This document shows positions 47,680 to 57,080 of a stretch of 64,000 nt of DNA, in pieces (the stretch's first letter is position 1; the number at the start of each line of letters is the position of its first letter). Under the pieces are notes generated by a model. It worked only from the letters and a program-made list of their open reading frames with translations, was not told where the DNA came from and did no database searches. The stretch covers positions 372,001 to 436,000 of the forward strand of contig NZ_LZEW01000012.1 of NCBI RefSeq assembly GCF_001676155.1, given 5' to 3'. The position numbers and the translations under genes are program-made. The stretch is from Morganella psychrotolerans (GTDB taxonomy: Bacteria; Pseudomonadota; Gammaproteobacteria; Enterobacterales; Enterobacteriaceae).

Positions 47680-48264
47680 ATGTCAGGATTTTCATTTGCT
47701 TATGGTTATGGTGAGGAAGAACATCTGGGCGGAAATGCGCTCGAAGGCGATCCGAATACATTTTGTCCGACAGTGTGGGACTATCTGATCAAGCGTTTTG
47801 CGTTACGATCCGTGCTGGATATCGGCTCAGGCCTGGGATTTGCTGCAGATTATTTTCACCGCGCCGGAATGCAGACATTGGCGGTGGAAGGGCTGGTATC
47901 GAATGTTGATAACTCATTGTATCCGGCGCTCAAGGTCGACCTTACGCATTCATCTGTACATTGTCGTGTCGACTTGGTTCATTGTCAGGAAGTCGTTGAA
48001 CATATTGATGAAATGTATCTGGATCATCTTCTGAATTCATTTTCCTGCGGACGCGTAATGGTGATGACACACGCATTTCCGGGCCAGGGAGGACATCATC
48101 ACGTCAACGAACAGCCGCCGGAGTACTGGATTGAGAATTTGAAACGATATAATTTTGAATTACTGTCAGAAGATACCCGGCGTATCCGGGTTATGGCAGA
48201 AAAAGACGGTGCAATTTATATGGCGAACAGCGGAATGGTCTTTATCAACCGGAACCGCCTCTGA
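47680..48264 (+). CDS. Class I SAM-dependent methyltransferase
   Basis: A 194-residue protein with a Rossmann methyltransferase core: motif I VLDIGSGLGFAADYF (about residues 45-59), an acidic end to beta-2 (AVEG), and VDLVHCQEVVEHI in the position of motif IV/post-I. Histidines in PGQGGHHHVNEQPPEYW may belong to the acceptor site; this PGQ..HHHVN pattern resembles methyltransferases linked to surface polysaccharide genes. The substrate is unknown. ACAGGAG precedes the ATG. It stands alone, followed by a strong hairpin. Confidence 0.82.
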   Translation: MSGFSFAYGYGEEEHLGGNALEGDPNTFCPTVWDYLIKRFALRSVLDIGSGLGFAADYFHRAGMQTLAVEGLVSNVDNSLYPALKVDLTHSSVHCRVDLVHCQEVVEHIDEMYLDHLLNSFSCGRVMVMTHAFPGQGGHHHVNEQPPEYWIENLKRYNFELLSEDTRRIRVMAEKDGAIYMANSGMVFINRNRL

Positions 48265-48290
48265 GTTTAATGCGTTCGTGGTAATTTATG

Positions 48291-48325
48291 TTAACAAAGC
48301 ACGTCACAAAGACGTGCTTTGTTAA
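48291..48325 (+). terminator. Terminator-like hairpin after the methyltransferase gene
   Basis: A perfect 15-bp stem TTAACAAAGCACGTC / GACGTGCTTTGTTAA with a five-base loop, 26 bases after the stop. The T-rich right arm substitutes for a tail. Confidence 0.8.
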
Positions 48326-48791
48326 TGTGGATCTGCTGTCGGGATGATTCATAGAAATGACACCGGTAAACCGGGGAGATGTAAATAAAACGTAATAATG
48401 TTAATCCTCCGGAAATGAATAATTACCCTGATAATCTGCATAATATAATTTACAAAGTTATTGGTCATAAATTAATATAAAATACAAACTGCCTTTATTA
48501 TATGTATTTCTCTGATATAGATCACCGGTCTATATAGTTATGGTTTATTTAAAAACCACTGTTAATAATAAGATATAGACTGCTGGGTTATATTTAATAC
48601 TGCGTTATATCATTGGTTTAATTAATTCATATTAACCCACATGAAATTAACATATTTTTATTAATCCTGATTTAATATAGACAAAATTGGTTTTTTAATT
48701 GATATTTTGATATGTGTCGCAGTATAGTGTTTGCAGTTGGATATATTAGTACGAGTTCATTAATAAGTGCTGATTTAAAACAGGTGCAAAA
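48326..48791 (+). other. Very AT-rich region upstream of speFL
   Basis: 466 bases with no credible open frame. It should contain the speF operon promoter; many TATAAT-like sequences prevent a choice. The final CAGGTGCAAAA is the speFL ribosome binding region. Confidence 0.55.
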
Positions 48792-48899
48792 ATGGAAAAT
48801 AACAATCGATTTTGGCCACATATAAGACGTGTTACACATCTGATGATGTTCTCACATCGCTCTTGCTTTAGTTTTAATCGTTTTAATGCAAAAAGGTAG
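48792..48899 (+). CDS. speFL: SpeFL, ornithine-sensing leader (arrest) peptide
   Basis: A 35-residue open frame (MENNNRFWPHIRRVTHLMMF, ending FSFNRFNAKR) preceded by CAGG. It matches the E. coli/Salmonella SpeFL peptide across its functional part: the PHIRR.TH.M core, a second HR.(S) block and the FNA(K)R end. SpeFL captures ornithine in the ribosome exit tunnel during its own synthesis; the stalled ribosome then prevents Rho-dependent termination and lets speF be expressed. It is located in the speF leader as expected, about 500 bases before speF. Inference of function is from this similarity and context. Confidence 0.93.
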   Translation: MENNNRFWPHIRRVTHLMMFSHRSCFSFNRFNAKR

Positions 48900-49082
48900 T
48901 CCTTCTACTGACATCCATAATGTCATCAGCATATTGCTGTCGTATGGATCGTCAACCTCAATATCATTATATCCGGCACAACAAGTGCAGGACTATACTG
49001 AACGCTGATTGATAATTCATATCCCGGCTTTTGTGTATGTAATTCGTGAGTACATGATTTTTTCTTTCATTATTTTATGGCT

Positions 49083-49143
49083 TATACCCAACGTCATTCA
49101 GGATGCAGTCAACGAACCTGCGGTTTGAATGAATAAGGGTATA
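49083..49143 (+). repeat. Short (61-bp) ERIC-type element in the speF leader, copy 1
   Basis: TATACCCAACGTCATTC to GAATGAATAAGGGTATA, no core. Same orientation as copy 2, 66 bases away. Confidence 0.9.
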
Positions 49144-49209
49144 GGTGCTGTAATTGTATGATTTGAAATTATCAGGTTACTTTATGATATTGCTGTGCAT
49201 TATGGCATA

Positions 49210-49270
49210 TATACCCAACGTCATTCAAGTTGCAGCCAACGAACCTGCAGTTTGAATGAATAAGGGTATA
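49210..49270 (+). repeat. Short (61-bp) ERIC-type element in the speF leader, copy 2
   Basis: Same structure as copy 1, differing by a few bases in the middle (CAAGTTGCAGCC against CAGGATGCAGTC). Confidence 0.9.
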
Positions 49271-49397
49271 AATAGTGTGAATCTTTAACTCAATATTATA
49301 TTGAGGGAACAAGCTCGCATTATAAAAACAAATAACTAAAATATTTTCTGAAAATATTTTAGCGGGAATTCTTTTGCGAAAAATATAGGTATTTAAA

Positions 49398-51560
49398 ATG
49401 AATAATTATAAATTTGCTGTCAGCTATGATATGAGTGACTATATCGTCACGCACAGAAATAGTGTGGATATCTTAAGCACCGAATTTACTGATGTTGCTG
49501 TAATTATTATTTCTCTTGATGATATTCAGAATGGGAAATTAGATTTCATTGAACAGCATAGCTTTGGTCAGCCCGTTTTTGCGGTAATTGGTCAGAATGA
49601 TATCATTCCGGCGGAGATCATTACACGCCTGACCGGTGTGATTGATTTAAATAAAAATAACGGTTCCCTGTACAGTAAGCAACTTGAGACAGCCGCACTG
49701 AAATATGAAGAAAGTTTATTGCCACCATTCTTCGGCAGTCTGAAAAACTATGTTGAGAAAGGTAATTCCGCATTTGATTGCCCGGGGCATCAGGGAGGTG
49801 AATTTTTTCGCCGTCATCCGCTGGGTAATCAGTTCGTTGAATATTTCGGTGAAAATCTGTTCCGCTCCGACTTGTGTAATGCCGATGTCTCTATGGGGGA
49901 TTTATTAATTCACGAAGGCGCACCGTGCGCCGCGCAACAGCATGCAGCCAAAGTATTTAATGCAGATAAAACATATTTTGTCCTGAACGGGACATCGTCA
50001 TCCAATAAAGTCGTTCTGAATGCCTTACTGGCACCGGGTGACCTGGTATTGTTTGACCGTAATAACCATAAATCAAACCACCATGGTGCATTAATTCAGG
50101 CAGGGGCGACACCAATCTATCTGGAAGCAGCACGTAACCCGTTTGGTTTTATCGGTGGTATTGATGCGCACTGCTTTGAAGAAGACTACCTGCGTGACTT
50201 AATTAAAGAAGCCGCACCGGCACGGGCGGGTGAAAAACGGCCGTTCCGTCTGGCTGTTATTCAACTGGGTACGTATGACGGTACAATTTATAATGCACGC
50301 CAGGTTGTTGATAAAATAGGTCATTTATGTGATTACATCTTATTTGATTCTGCCTGGGTGGGTTACGAACAATTCATTCCGATGATGAAAGATTGTTCTC
50401 CGCTGCTGCTGGAACTCAATGAAAACGATCCGGGCATAATGGTGACACAGTCAGTACACAAACAGCAGGCAGGCTTCTCCCAGACCTCACAAATCCATAA
50501 AAAAGATCACCATATCAAAGGTCAGGATCGCTATGTGAACCATAAGCGCCTGAATAATGCATTTATGATGCATGCGTCAACCAGTCCGTTCTATCCGTTA
50601 TTTGCCGCACTGGATGTCAACGCCAAAATGCATGAAGGCGAATCCGGTAAACGCTTATGGATGGACTGCGTTAAAACCGGGATCGAAACCCGTAAATTAT
50701 TACTGAAATCATGCAGCCATATCCGTCCGTTTATCCCTGAGACTGTTGACGGACGTTCATGGGGCGAATTTGATACTGATGTGATTGCTGATGATCTGAG
50801 ATTTTTTAACTTTGTGCCGGGTGAACGCTGGCATGCCTTTGAAGGTTATGCAGAAAATCAGTATTTTGTTGATCCCTGCAAGCTGCTGCTGACCACCCCG
50901 GGTATTAATGCCAAAACGGGAAACTATGATGCATTCGGTGTACCTGCAACTATCCTCGCAAATTATTTACGTGAAAATAATATTGTCCCTGAGAAATGCG
51001 ACCTTAACTCAATCCTTTTCCTGCTGACACCTGCTGAAAGCATGGCAAAAATGCAGCACTTAGTGGCACAAATTGCACGCTTTGAACAACTTCTGGAGCA
51101 GGATGCCCCGCTGGAAGTCGTTCTGCCGTCTGTGTATCACGCAAACAAAACCCGTTATCAGGGATACAGCATCCGTCAGTTATGTCAGGAAATGCATGAC
51201 ATGTACGTGAAATTCAATGTGAAACAGCTCCAGAAAGAGATGTTCCGTAAGGCGCACTTCCCTGAGGTAAGTATGTTACCGCAGGCCGCCAATATTGAAT
51301 TTGTCCGCGGTAATGTTGAATTGGTTGCCGTTGATCAGATAGAAGGATGCATTGCGGCAGAAGGCGCTCTGCCTTACCCGCCGGGAGTGCTGTGTGTTAT
51401 TCCGGGGGAAATTTGGGGCGGTTCTGTTCAGCAGTATTTCCTTGCGCTGGAAGAAGGTATCAACCTGTTCCCGGGATTCTCACCGGAATTGCAGGGTGTG
51501 TATATCCGCAGCGATGAAGATGGTCGTCAGCGGGCATACGGCTATGTAATCAGACACTAA
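49398..51560 (+). CDS. speF: Inducible ornithine decarboxylase
   Basis: PLP enzyme converting ornithine to putrescine and CO2, consuming a proton; with PotE it forms the ornithine acid-resistance couple. The 720 residues are those of the bacterial biodegradative fold: N-terminal wing domain (1-110), then FDCPGHQGGEFFRRHPLG, the PLP contact region FVLNGTSSSNKVV, the PLP lysine in TQSVHKQQAGFSQ (about residue 355) and a C-terminal domain. It is induced through the SpeFL leader. The ornithine decarboxylase-positive phenotype is standard for Morganella. Confidence 0.97.
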   Translation: MNNYKFAVSYDMSDYIVTHRNSVDILSTEFTDVAVIIISLDDIQNGKLDFIEQHSFGQPVFAVIGQNDIIPAEIITRLTGVIDLNKNNGSLYSKQLETAALKYEESLLPPFFGSLKNYVEKGNSAFDCPGHQGGEFFRRHPLGNQFVEYFGENLFRSDLCNADVSMGDLLIHEGAPCAAQQHAAKVFNADKTYFVLNGTSSSNKVVLNALLAPGDLVLFDRNNHKSNHHGALIQAGATPIYLEAARNPFGFIGGIDAHCFEEDYLRDLIKEAAPARAGEKRPFRLAVIQLGTYDGTIYNARQVVDKIGHLCDYILFDSAWVGYEQFIPMMKDCSPLLLELNENDPGIMVTQSVHKQQAGFSQTSQIHKKDHHIKGQDRYVNHKRLNNAFMMHASTSPFYPLFAALDVNAKMHEGESGKRLWMDCVKTGIETRKLLLKSCSHIRPFIPETVDGRSWGEFDTDVIADDLRFFNFVPGERWHAFEGYAENQYFVDPCKLLLTTPGINAKTGNYDAFGVPATILANYLRENNIVPEKCDLNSILFLLTPAESMAKMQHLVAQIARFEQLLEQDAPLEVVLPSVYHANKTRYQGYSIRQLCQEMHDMYVKFNVKQLQKEMFRKAHFPEVSMLPQAANIEFVRGNVELVAVDQIEGCIAAEGALPYPPGVLCVIPGEIWGGSVQQYFLALEEGINLFPGFSPELQGVYIRSDEDGRQRAYGYVIRH

Positions 51561-51622
51561 GTTTGCTAATACTTGCATGGCGGGGCAGGGATTAGCATGT
51601 CCCGCCATCCCGGGAGAGAAAT

Positions 51623-52951
51623 ATGAGTGCTTCAAAAAATAAAATGAGCGTATTACAGCTCACCATATTGACCGCGGTGAATATGATGGGGTCCGGTATC
51701 ATTATGTTACCGACCAAACTGGCAGAAGTGGGGACAATTTCAATTTTGTCCTGGGTTGTGACCGCAATCGGGTCGATGGCGCTGGCATATGCCTTCTCCA
51801 AATGCGGGATGTACAGCCGCCGCAGCGGCGGGATGGGCGGGTATGCGGAATATGCATTTGGTAAGTCCGGTAACTTTATGGCGAATTACACCTATGGTGT
51901 TTCTCTGCTGATAGCCAATGTCGCGATTGCGATTTCTGCGGTTGGTTATGGTGCTGAATTAATGGATGCCGTCATGACACCTTTCGGCATCGGTGTCGCC
52001 ACTATTGTTGTTTTGTGGATCTGTACAGTGGCGAACTTCGGTGGTGCAAAAATCACGGGGCGGATCAGCAGCATTACGGTATGGGGCGTTATTATCCCGG
52101 TTGTCGGTATTTCTGTTATCGGCTGGTGGTGGTTCAGTCCTGAGCTGTATGTTAACTCGTGGAACCCGCATAATTTCCCGCTCTTTGATGCTGTCGGCTC
52201 ATCAATTGCGATGACATTATGGGCATTCTTAGGCATGGAATCGGCATGTGCTAATAGTGATGCTGTTGATAATCCTGAAAAAAACGTGCCGATTGCAGTT
52301 CTTGGCGGGACACTCGGTGCGGCGGTTATTTATATCGTATCGACAAATGTGATTGCCGGTATCGTACCGAATATGGATCTGGCAAATTCTACAGCGCCGT
52401 TTGGTCTGGCATTCTCACAAATGTTTACGCCGGGTGTGGGTAAAGTCGTTATGGCGCTGATGATTATGTCCTGTTGCGGCTCATTATTAGGCTGGCAGTT
52501 TACTATTGCTCAGGTCTTTAAATCATCATCAGATTCCGGTTATTTCCCGAAAATTTTCTCTTCAGTGACCAAAGCTGATGCGCCGGTGAAAGGTATGTTG
52601 GTTATTGTGGTTATTCAGTCTGTATTGTCACTGATGACAATCAGTCCGTCACTGAATAAGCAGTTTAATGTGCTGGTTAACCTGGCCGTTGTTACCAATA
52701 TTATTCCTTATATCTTATCTATGGCCGCGATGATCGTTTTGCAAAAAGTGGCAAAAGTCGATCCGAAGAAAGCACGGACAGGGAATATCATTGCATTTAT
52801 CGGTGCGGTTTACAGTTTTTATGCCCTGTATTCATCCGGTGATGATGCTGTCATGTGGGGTGCTTTAGCCACTTTCCTCGGCTGGACTCTCTACGGTTTT
52901 GTCTCCCCGCGTTTTGAAATGAAGCAAAATCAGGATGTGATGGTTAAATAA
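51623..52951 (+). CDS. potE: Putrescine-ornithine antiporter
   Basis: APC-family inner-membrane exchanger importing ornithine and exporting putrescine. The 442 residues have about twelve membrane segments, with the conserved start QLTILTAVNMMGSGIIMLP and the motif LWAFLGMESACANSDAVDNP. GGGAGAGA precedes the ATG. It lies 62 bases after speF on the same strand and ends in a strong terminator, so speF-potE is one transcription unit. Confidence 0.97.
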   Translation: MSASKNKMSVLQLTILTAVNMMGSGIIMLPTKLAEVGTISILSWVVTAIGSMALAYAFSKCGMYSRRSGGMGGYAEYAFGKSGNFMANYTYGVSLLIANVAIAISAVGYGAELMDAVMTPFGIGVATIVVLWICTVANFGGAKITGRISSITVWGVIIPVVGISVIGWWWFSPELYVNSWNPHNFPLFDAVGSSIAMTLWAFLGMESACANSDAVDNPEKNVPIAVLGGTLGAAVIYIVSTNVIAGIVPNMDLANSTAPFGLAFSQMFTPGVGKVVMALMIMSCCGSLLGWQFTIAQVFKSSSDSGYFPKIFSSVTKADAPVKGMLVIVVIQSVLSLMTISPSLNKQFNVLVNLAVVTNIIPYILSMAAMIVLQKVAKVDPKKARTGNIIAFIGAVYSFYALYSSGDDAVMWGALATFLGWTLYGFVSPRFEMKQNQDVMVK

Positions 52952-52959
52952 CGGATACT

Positions 52960-53002
52960 CTCCGGCGAAACCCGCTTGTGCAGGTTTCGCCGGAGGATTT
53001 TT
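52960..53002 (+). terminator. Rho-independent terminator of speF-potE
   Basis: A 13-bp perfect stem CTCCGGCGAAACC / GGTTTCGCCGGAG with a ten-base loop and the tail GATTTTT. Confidence 0.93.
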
Positions 53003-53049
53003 ATCCGGTAACCGGCCAATATTATTGTGAATGACGGGAGATATATTTA

Positions 53050-53695
53050 ATGACGGACACATTAGTCACTAAACCCAGGCGTGGGCGACCGCCGAAAAAT
53101 CATGACTCAGGAATTGATGTCAGAGAATTGCTTATCCGCAGCGGTACAGAGATGTTTACTGAAAAAGGTTATATGACATCGGATATTAACGGGATACTGA
53201 AAAAAGTGGGTATACCGAAAGGATCTTTTTATTATTACTTTAAAAGTAAAGAGCAGTTTGGTCTTGAGATCATGCGTCATTACGACAGCTATTTCTCGCA
53301 TTTACTGGATAAGTACCTGTCTGATCCTGCGTCGCCACCTCTGACCCGCTTAGTCAGATTTTATCAGTCGACAAAATCCGCTATGGAAAAGTATGACTGG
53401 CAGCGCGGATGTTTAGTCGGTAATCTCGGGCAGGAAGTGACTAATTTACCCGACGGATATGGCGGAATATTAAAGACTATTATCAGCGGGTGGCAAAAAA
53501 AAAGTGGAAGTCTGTCTGTCGCAGGCACAGGCTCTGAATGATATTTCAGCCTTAGTTGATTGCAGACTGATGGCCGTATTTTTCTGGATGGGATGGGAAG
53601 GGGCGGTTATGCAGGCTAAACTGGCCCGCAACGGTGAGCCTCTGGATATATTTATCACTATTTTCATAAATGAATTGATTAAAAATAAAGCATAA
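53050..53695 (+). CDS. TetR-family regulator (NemR-like), one apparent frameshift
   Basis: Removing one A from A9 at 53495-53503 joins two frames into 214 residues. The N-terminal helix-turn-helix is ILKKVGIPKGSFYYYFKSKE (about residues 47-66), preceded by an AT-hook-like PRRGRPPKN. The C-terminal ligand domain ends NGEPLDIFITIFINEL and, with the GCLVGNLGQEV block, resembles the NemR/AcuR group that senses reactive electrophiles; that grouping is a suggestion. GACGGGAG precedes the ATG. No obvious target gene follows: the downstream region is empty and the next gene is convergent. Confidence 0.82.
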
Positions 53696-54177
53696 CCGTG
53701 TTTCGGTGTGCTGCCCGCCCGGTCGTTATTGAAGAATAATTTATCAGATATCTCAGCTGTTAAAATAACCGTGATTACCTGATAATTTTTTTTATAATTA
53801 ACAAGATGACTGGTCTATATCCGTAAAAGGGCAATATGATATTTACGTGCATTTTGATTAAAAATAGTGGTCGGTATACTGTAAAATGTGATCAAATGCA
53901 TGAATCACTGTTATCTGATTGATACTCGGATTGATCACGGTGAGACAGGGGAAAGAGAATATTATAGTCCCGGCATGGAAGTAATGAAAAACAAAGCCCG
54001 GAGATTTAAGTAAAAAGACACAATAGTTATTTACTATTGTGTCTCAGGCTCTTCCCGTAAAACGGATACCGTATTTACAGTACCGGTGTACTGCCCACAA
54101 AATGATAATCCGGTAAAATAACGACCTTTGCATGTATTCATCGGGTGAGCCCGGTCGTTACTTTGCATATTACTCAC
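53696..54177. other. Intergenic region with one hairpin
   Basis: 482 bases without a credible gene. The only clear structure is a perfect 12-bp inverted repeat at 54016-54044 (AGACACAATAGT / ACTATTGTGTCT, five-base loop), probably a terminator-like element between convergent units. Confidence 0.6.
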
Positions 54178-55362
54178 TCAAACTTTACAACAGAGCCCTT
54201 TCCCCGCTGGTGTTTGTTTCCCGTTTCCGCTCAGGGTTTGAAATGCGGAAACAATCAGCACCAGAATAACCAGCGCAGATCCTGTCCATGTTGCAATTAC
54301 AGGGTTTTGACCAAAGATACTCATCGAAAATGCGCTGAACATGGTTCCCGACGTGATGCCCATTGTGATAACGGCAGTGTGAACCGTCGTTACCAGATAG
54401 CCGGTACCACCTGCCTGAGTAACCCTTGTTATCAGTGCCGGGTTCATGGATATACCAATCAGTCCGACTACCAGTACCATGACGAGTGTTACCGCTTTGA
54501 TATCACTAAATAGTGAAAGTGAGACTAAAGCGACGAGCAACACGCTATGCCCGATACGTAACACACCAACAGAATGTTCATCTGCGAACCGGCCTGCAAC
54601 CAGGTTACCAATGACCGTACAAATTCCGTAACCCAACAGGATCATGGTGGTTGCATCAGGACTGAATCCGGCATTATCCTGAAGTAAAGGTGTGAAAAAT
54701 GAGAATGAGCCGTAAGCTGCGCCGATTGTCAGAAAGCTCACGAGGTAACGGGACCATAATTTAGGTGATTTTAAATTTTTGAGATCTTCCCAGGATTCAC
54801 TCATGGTTGCTTTTGCCAGGTCAGGCAAGCCTGTTCTGACAGCGACGCTGACAAGTAAGGGCGCTACACCCAACAGATAAAAGCAGTTTTGCCAGTCCCA
54901 TTGAGTCGCGATGAAATGACTTAATGGTAAACCGATTACGGTACCGATCATTAATCCGCTGAGCACAATAGATACCGAACGGCCTATCTGACCGGGTGAT
55001 GGTGCCAGTCTTGCTGCAAAGGTCAGGGCAAGGCCGAATGTTGCACCGGACAGACAACCTGTTAATACGCGTGCTAAAGCCAGCCACAAGTATGAATGTA
55101 CAACCGGCGCAAGCATTTCTATTACCGCATAGGCTATCATAATCCGGGTGAGCATAATTCGCGGTGATTTGCGCCGGAGAACATAGGCAATAACCGGCCC
55201 GCCGATAGCCATACCTAATGAATACACGGAAACTAATAAACCAACCTGACCAGTGGTTACATTAAGGTCAGCGGCTATGTTTGGCAGCATGCCTGCGGTC
55301 TGGAGCTCGCTCATCGCGATGACTAAAATAACAGCCATCAGTATGTATAAATTTCGATTCAA
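54178..55362 (-). CDS. MFS exporter, DHA1 family (AraJ/YdhP-like)
   Basis: A 394-residue major-facilitator protein with twelve membrane segments. The N-terminal SELQTAGMLPNIAADLNVTT and VLTGCLSGATFGLALTFAAR (motif region between helices 4 and 5) are typical of the sugar-efflux/drug DHA1 group. No frame breaks. It follows a TetR gene on the same strand at a distance of 299 bases, so that regulator is the likely controller. The substrate is unknown. Confidence 0.9.
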   Translation of the reverse strand: MNRNLYILMAVILVIAMSELQTAGMLPNIAADLNVTTGQVGLLVSVYSLGMAIGGPVIAYVLRRKSPRIMLTRIMIAYAVIEMLAPVVHSYLWLALARVLTGCLSGATFGLALTFAARLAPSPGQIGRSVSIVLSGLMIGTVIGLPLSHFIATQWDWQNCFYLLGVAPLLVSVAVRTGLPDLAKATMSESWEDLKNLKSPKLWSRYLVSFLTIGAAYGSFSFFTPLLQDNAGFSPDATTMILLGYGICTVIGNLVAGRFADEHSVGVLRIGHSVLLVALVSLSLFSDIKAVTLVMVLVVGLIGISMNPALITRVTQAGGTGYLVTTVHTAVITMGITSGTMFSAFSMSIFGQNPVIATWTGSALVILVLIVSAFQTLSGNGKQTPAGKGLCCKV

Positions 55363-55661
55363 CTTTTCACCTCTTGATCTGATCCATATTTAGCGTCAAC
55401 TAAACGTATAACACCATGATTATTAATTATTTTTATATGACGTTGTTCTGCCGGCGATTGCACTAAGCAACGTAAGAGGTGATTGATTCTTTACCACCGG
55501 TGATATGAAATGCTTTTACATGGGGGCTCATATTCAAAATAACCTCTGTTGTTTATCGATCAGTATAAAATTGAGCGCGTATCCGAATATGATAATACCC
55601 CGCTAAATAGTTGTTTACTTATCAGTAAAGAATGTGATGTAAAAAATAGATTTAAGGGATA
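55363..55661. other. Region between the exporter and its presumed regulator
   Basis: 299 AT-rich bases. It should hold the exporter promoter; no good copy of the regulator's palindrome is seen here. A short open frame on the plus strand overlaps the regulator gene and is not supported. Confidence 0.45.
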
Positions 55662-56243
55662 TTACATTTTTGCAATTATCCCTTCTGCTGTGGCATTTAA
55701 AAAACAGGGATCACCGACGGTAACACCCATTATCCTAAGTCCGTAATACCCGGCAAGAAAGGCTTTGCTGGCAACGCTGCTATTTGGGGTAACCTGAAAC
55801 TCTCCTGCTTCTATACCCCGGGTAATGACTTTGTTAATCAGCGATTCTAACCGGTGGAGGTAATGGCGGTTAATCGACTGAATTTCAGGGTCTTTAGGGC
55901 TTCGTTCCAAAACGGAATGTAAGGCCAGGCAGCCGCGTGAACTTCCACTATCAAGGTCGGTGGCGATCCCCCACTGAAGCAATTTCATCAGGCGTTCTTT
56001 GGCTGTTCCCTGACTGTTCAGAATGTCTTTTTGAGCAATGATACCAACGTCCTGATAGTGCCGCAGAGCTTTTTCATATAGTCCCTGTTTGTTACCGAAA
56101 GCATGGTAAAGACTGCCCCGGCCAAGACCGGTTTCCTGACAAAGCATCTGTGTACTGCTTGCTTCGTAACCGTTATTCCAGAATACATTCATGGCTGACT
56201 CAATCACTTTTTCGTCGTCATATTCCTTTGGTCGTCCGCTCAT
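55662..56243 (-). CDS. TetR/AcrR-family regulator
   Basis: A 193-residue repressor with the N-terminal helix-turn-helix CQETGLGRGSLYHAFGNKQG (about residues 35-54) and a C-terminal domain of the TetR_C type (GCLALHSVLERSPKDPEI, then AFLAGYYGLRIMGVTVGD). The form with GRPKEYD at the start and GSLYHAFGNK is common among repressors of neighbouring exporters or reductases. A perfect 16-bp palindrome about 45 bases upstream is its probable operator, giving autoregulation. Confidence 0.9.
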   Translation of the reverse strand: MSGRPKEYDDEKVIESAMNVFWNNGYEASSTQMLCQETGLGRGSLYHAFGNKQGLYEKALRHYQDVGIIAQKDILNSQGTAKERLMKLLQWGIATDLDSGSSRGCLALHSVLERSPKDPEIQSINRHYLHRLESLINKVITRGIEAGEFQVTPNSSVASKAFLAGYYGLRIMGVTVGDPCFLNATAEGIIAKM

Positions 56244-56286
56244 AAATCAGTACCTCATAATTCAATTGATCTAAGTTAATCAGTTT

Positions 56287-56302
56287 TTGACTGATCAGTC
56301 AA
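56287..56302. promoter_or_regulatory. TetR-type operator
   Basis: TTGACTGATCAGTCAA, a perfect 16-base palindrome, followed 8 bases later by a half-similar TTTGACCGATCATTAC. Both lie upstream of the TetR start codon. Confidence 0.78.
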
Positions 56303-56760
56303 GAACTATATTTGACCGATCATTACACAATAAGACGTTACTCCCTGCGAAAAATGTAACGCATGAGCAGCCGAATTATTTCACTGGATGCTAAAAACTA
56401 AAAGGTGTTCCACATAAATATGATGCTGAAAAATAGCAGCAGTTTATGGCGGCGTATGTCCGGTTAAAGTCCGCCGTGAATGATGAGCCCATCCTGTTTA
56501 TTGATGATGTTCATTTGGCGCAGGTGATCAAAATTAACTGAAATTAATTATTCTCATATAAAATAAAAGCCCTGATCATTTTTCAATGTCAGGGCTTTTA
56601 AGGTACTGCATGTTTTACATTTAACATTAAATATGACTAACGTAATACTACTTTGATACTACTATTAAAAATGTACACGCTTGTTGCTATATGGTTTTAC
56701 TAAATTACTCTTCTCTCCATATAAACGTTTTTTTGAAAATTTCATCATTAAATGATGAAC
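56303..56760. other. Gene-free AT-rich stretch
   Basis: 458 bases between the TetR operator and the duplicated segment. There is no credible open frame. The end of it encodes, on the minus strand, the tail of the first decayed copy (to about 56700). Confidence 0.5.
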
Positions 56761-56909
56761 TAAACAAGTACACTTCCCCTCGCGATATAAACTCCTGATA
56801 CGTTACCTTACTCCTGTTGCTAACCATTGCGATTGCAACACCCCAGGTAAATCATAGCCTTACATCATCGCGTAAATCATATCTTAACAATGGTACTTAA
56901 CAACTAATA
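56761..56909 (-). pseudogene. Decayed coding segment, tandem copy 1
   Basis: On the minus strand this stretch reads ...FTWGVAIAMVSNRSKVTYQ then EFISRGEVYLF and continues into about 20 further residues before a stop near 56700. An in-frame stop (TGA where copy 2 has CGA) interrupts it upstream. DNA identity to copy 2 is about 90% by eye over 130 bases, mostly transitions and conservative changes, which suggests former coding constraint. The parent protein is not recognised. Confidence 0.5.
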
Positions 56910-56928
56910 ACTTACGTTGATACTACAT

Positions 56929-57080
56929 TAAACAAATATATTTCCCCTCGCGATATAAACTCCTGATACGTTACCTTACTTCTGTTGCCAATCATTGTGA
57001 TTGCAACCCCCCGGGTAAATCGTAGCCTTATATCATCGCGTAAATCACATCTTATACTATGGTGCTTTAACAGCTGACAA
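56929..57080 (-). pseudogene. Decayed coding segment, tandem copy 2
   Basis: The homologous segment reads FTRGVAITMIGNRSKVTYQ then EFISRGEIYLF without an internal stop and ends shortly after at about 56912. Upstream (to 57112) an ATG exists but has no ribosome site, and a different AT-rich frame (57057-57299) overlaps it, so an intact gene is not supported. The centre-to-centre offset between copies is 168 bases. Confidence 0.5.

Larger units (their letters stand above)
48900..49397 (+). other. speFL-speF intercistronic leader
   Basis: 498 bases without a gene. Just after speFL lie small hairpins (GTAG...CTAC, GACATCCATAATGTC, CAGCATATTGCTG), as expected for the ornithine-dependent switch. 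Further on are two 61-bp ERIC-type elements. The last 60 bases contain an inverted AAAATATTTTCTG/AAAATATTTTAGC segment. Only a weak ribosome site precedes speF. Confidence 0.6.

Noticed and set aside
48291-48325. Perfect 15-bp inverted repeat considered as a transposon end or operator
   Set aside because: Only 26 bases behind a stop codon and with a T-rich right arm, it is better explained as the methyltransferase terminator.
55549-55746. 65-codon open frame on the plus strand next to the TetR gene
   Set aside because: It overlaps the 3' end of a well-supported TetR gene, has no ribosome site, and its sequence shows no family features.
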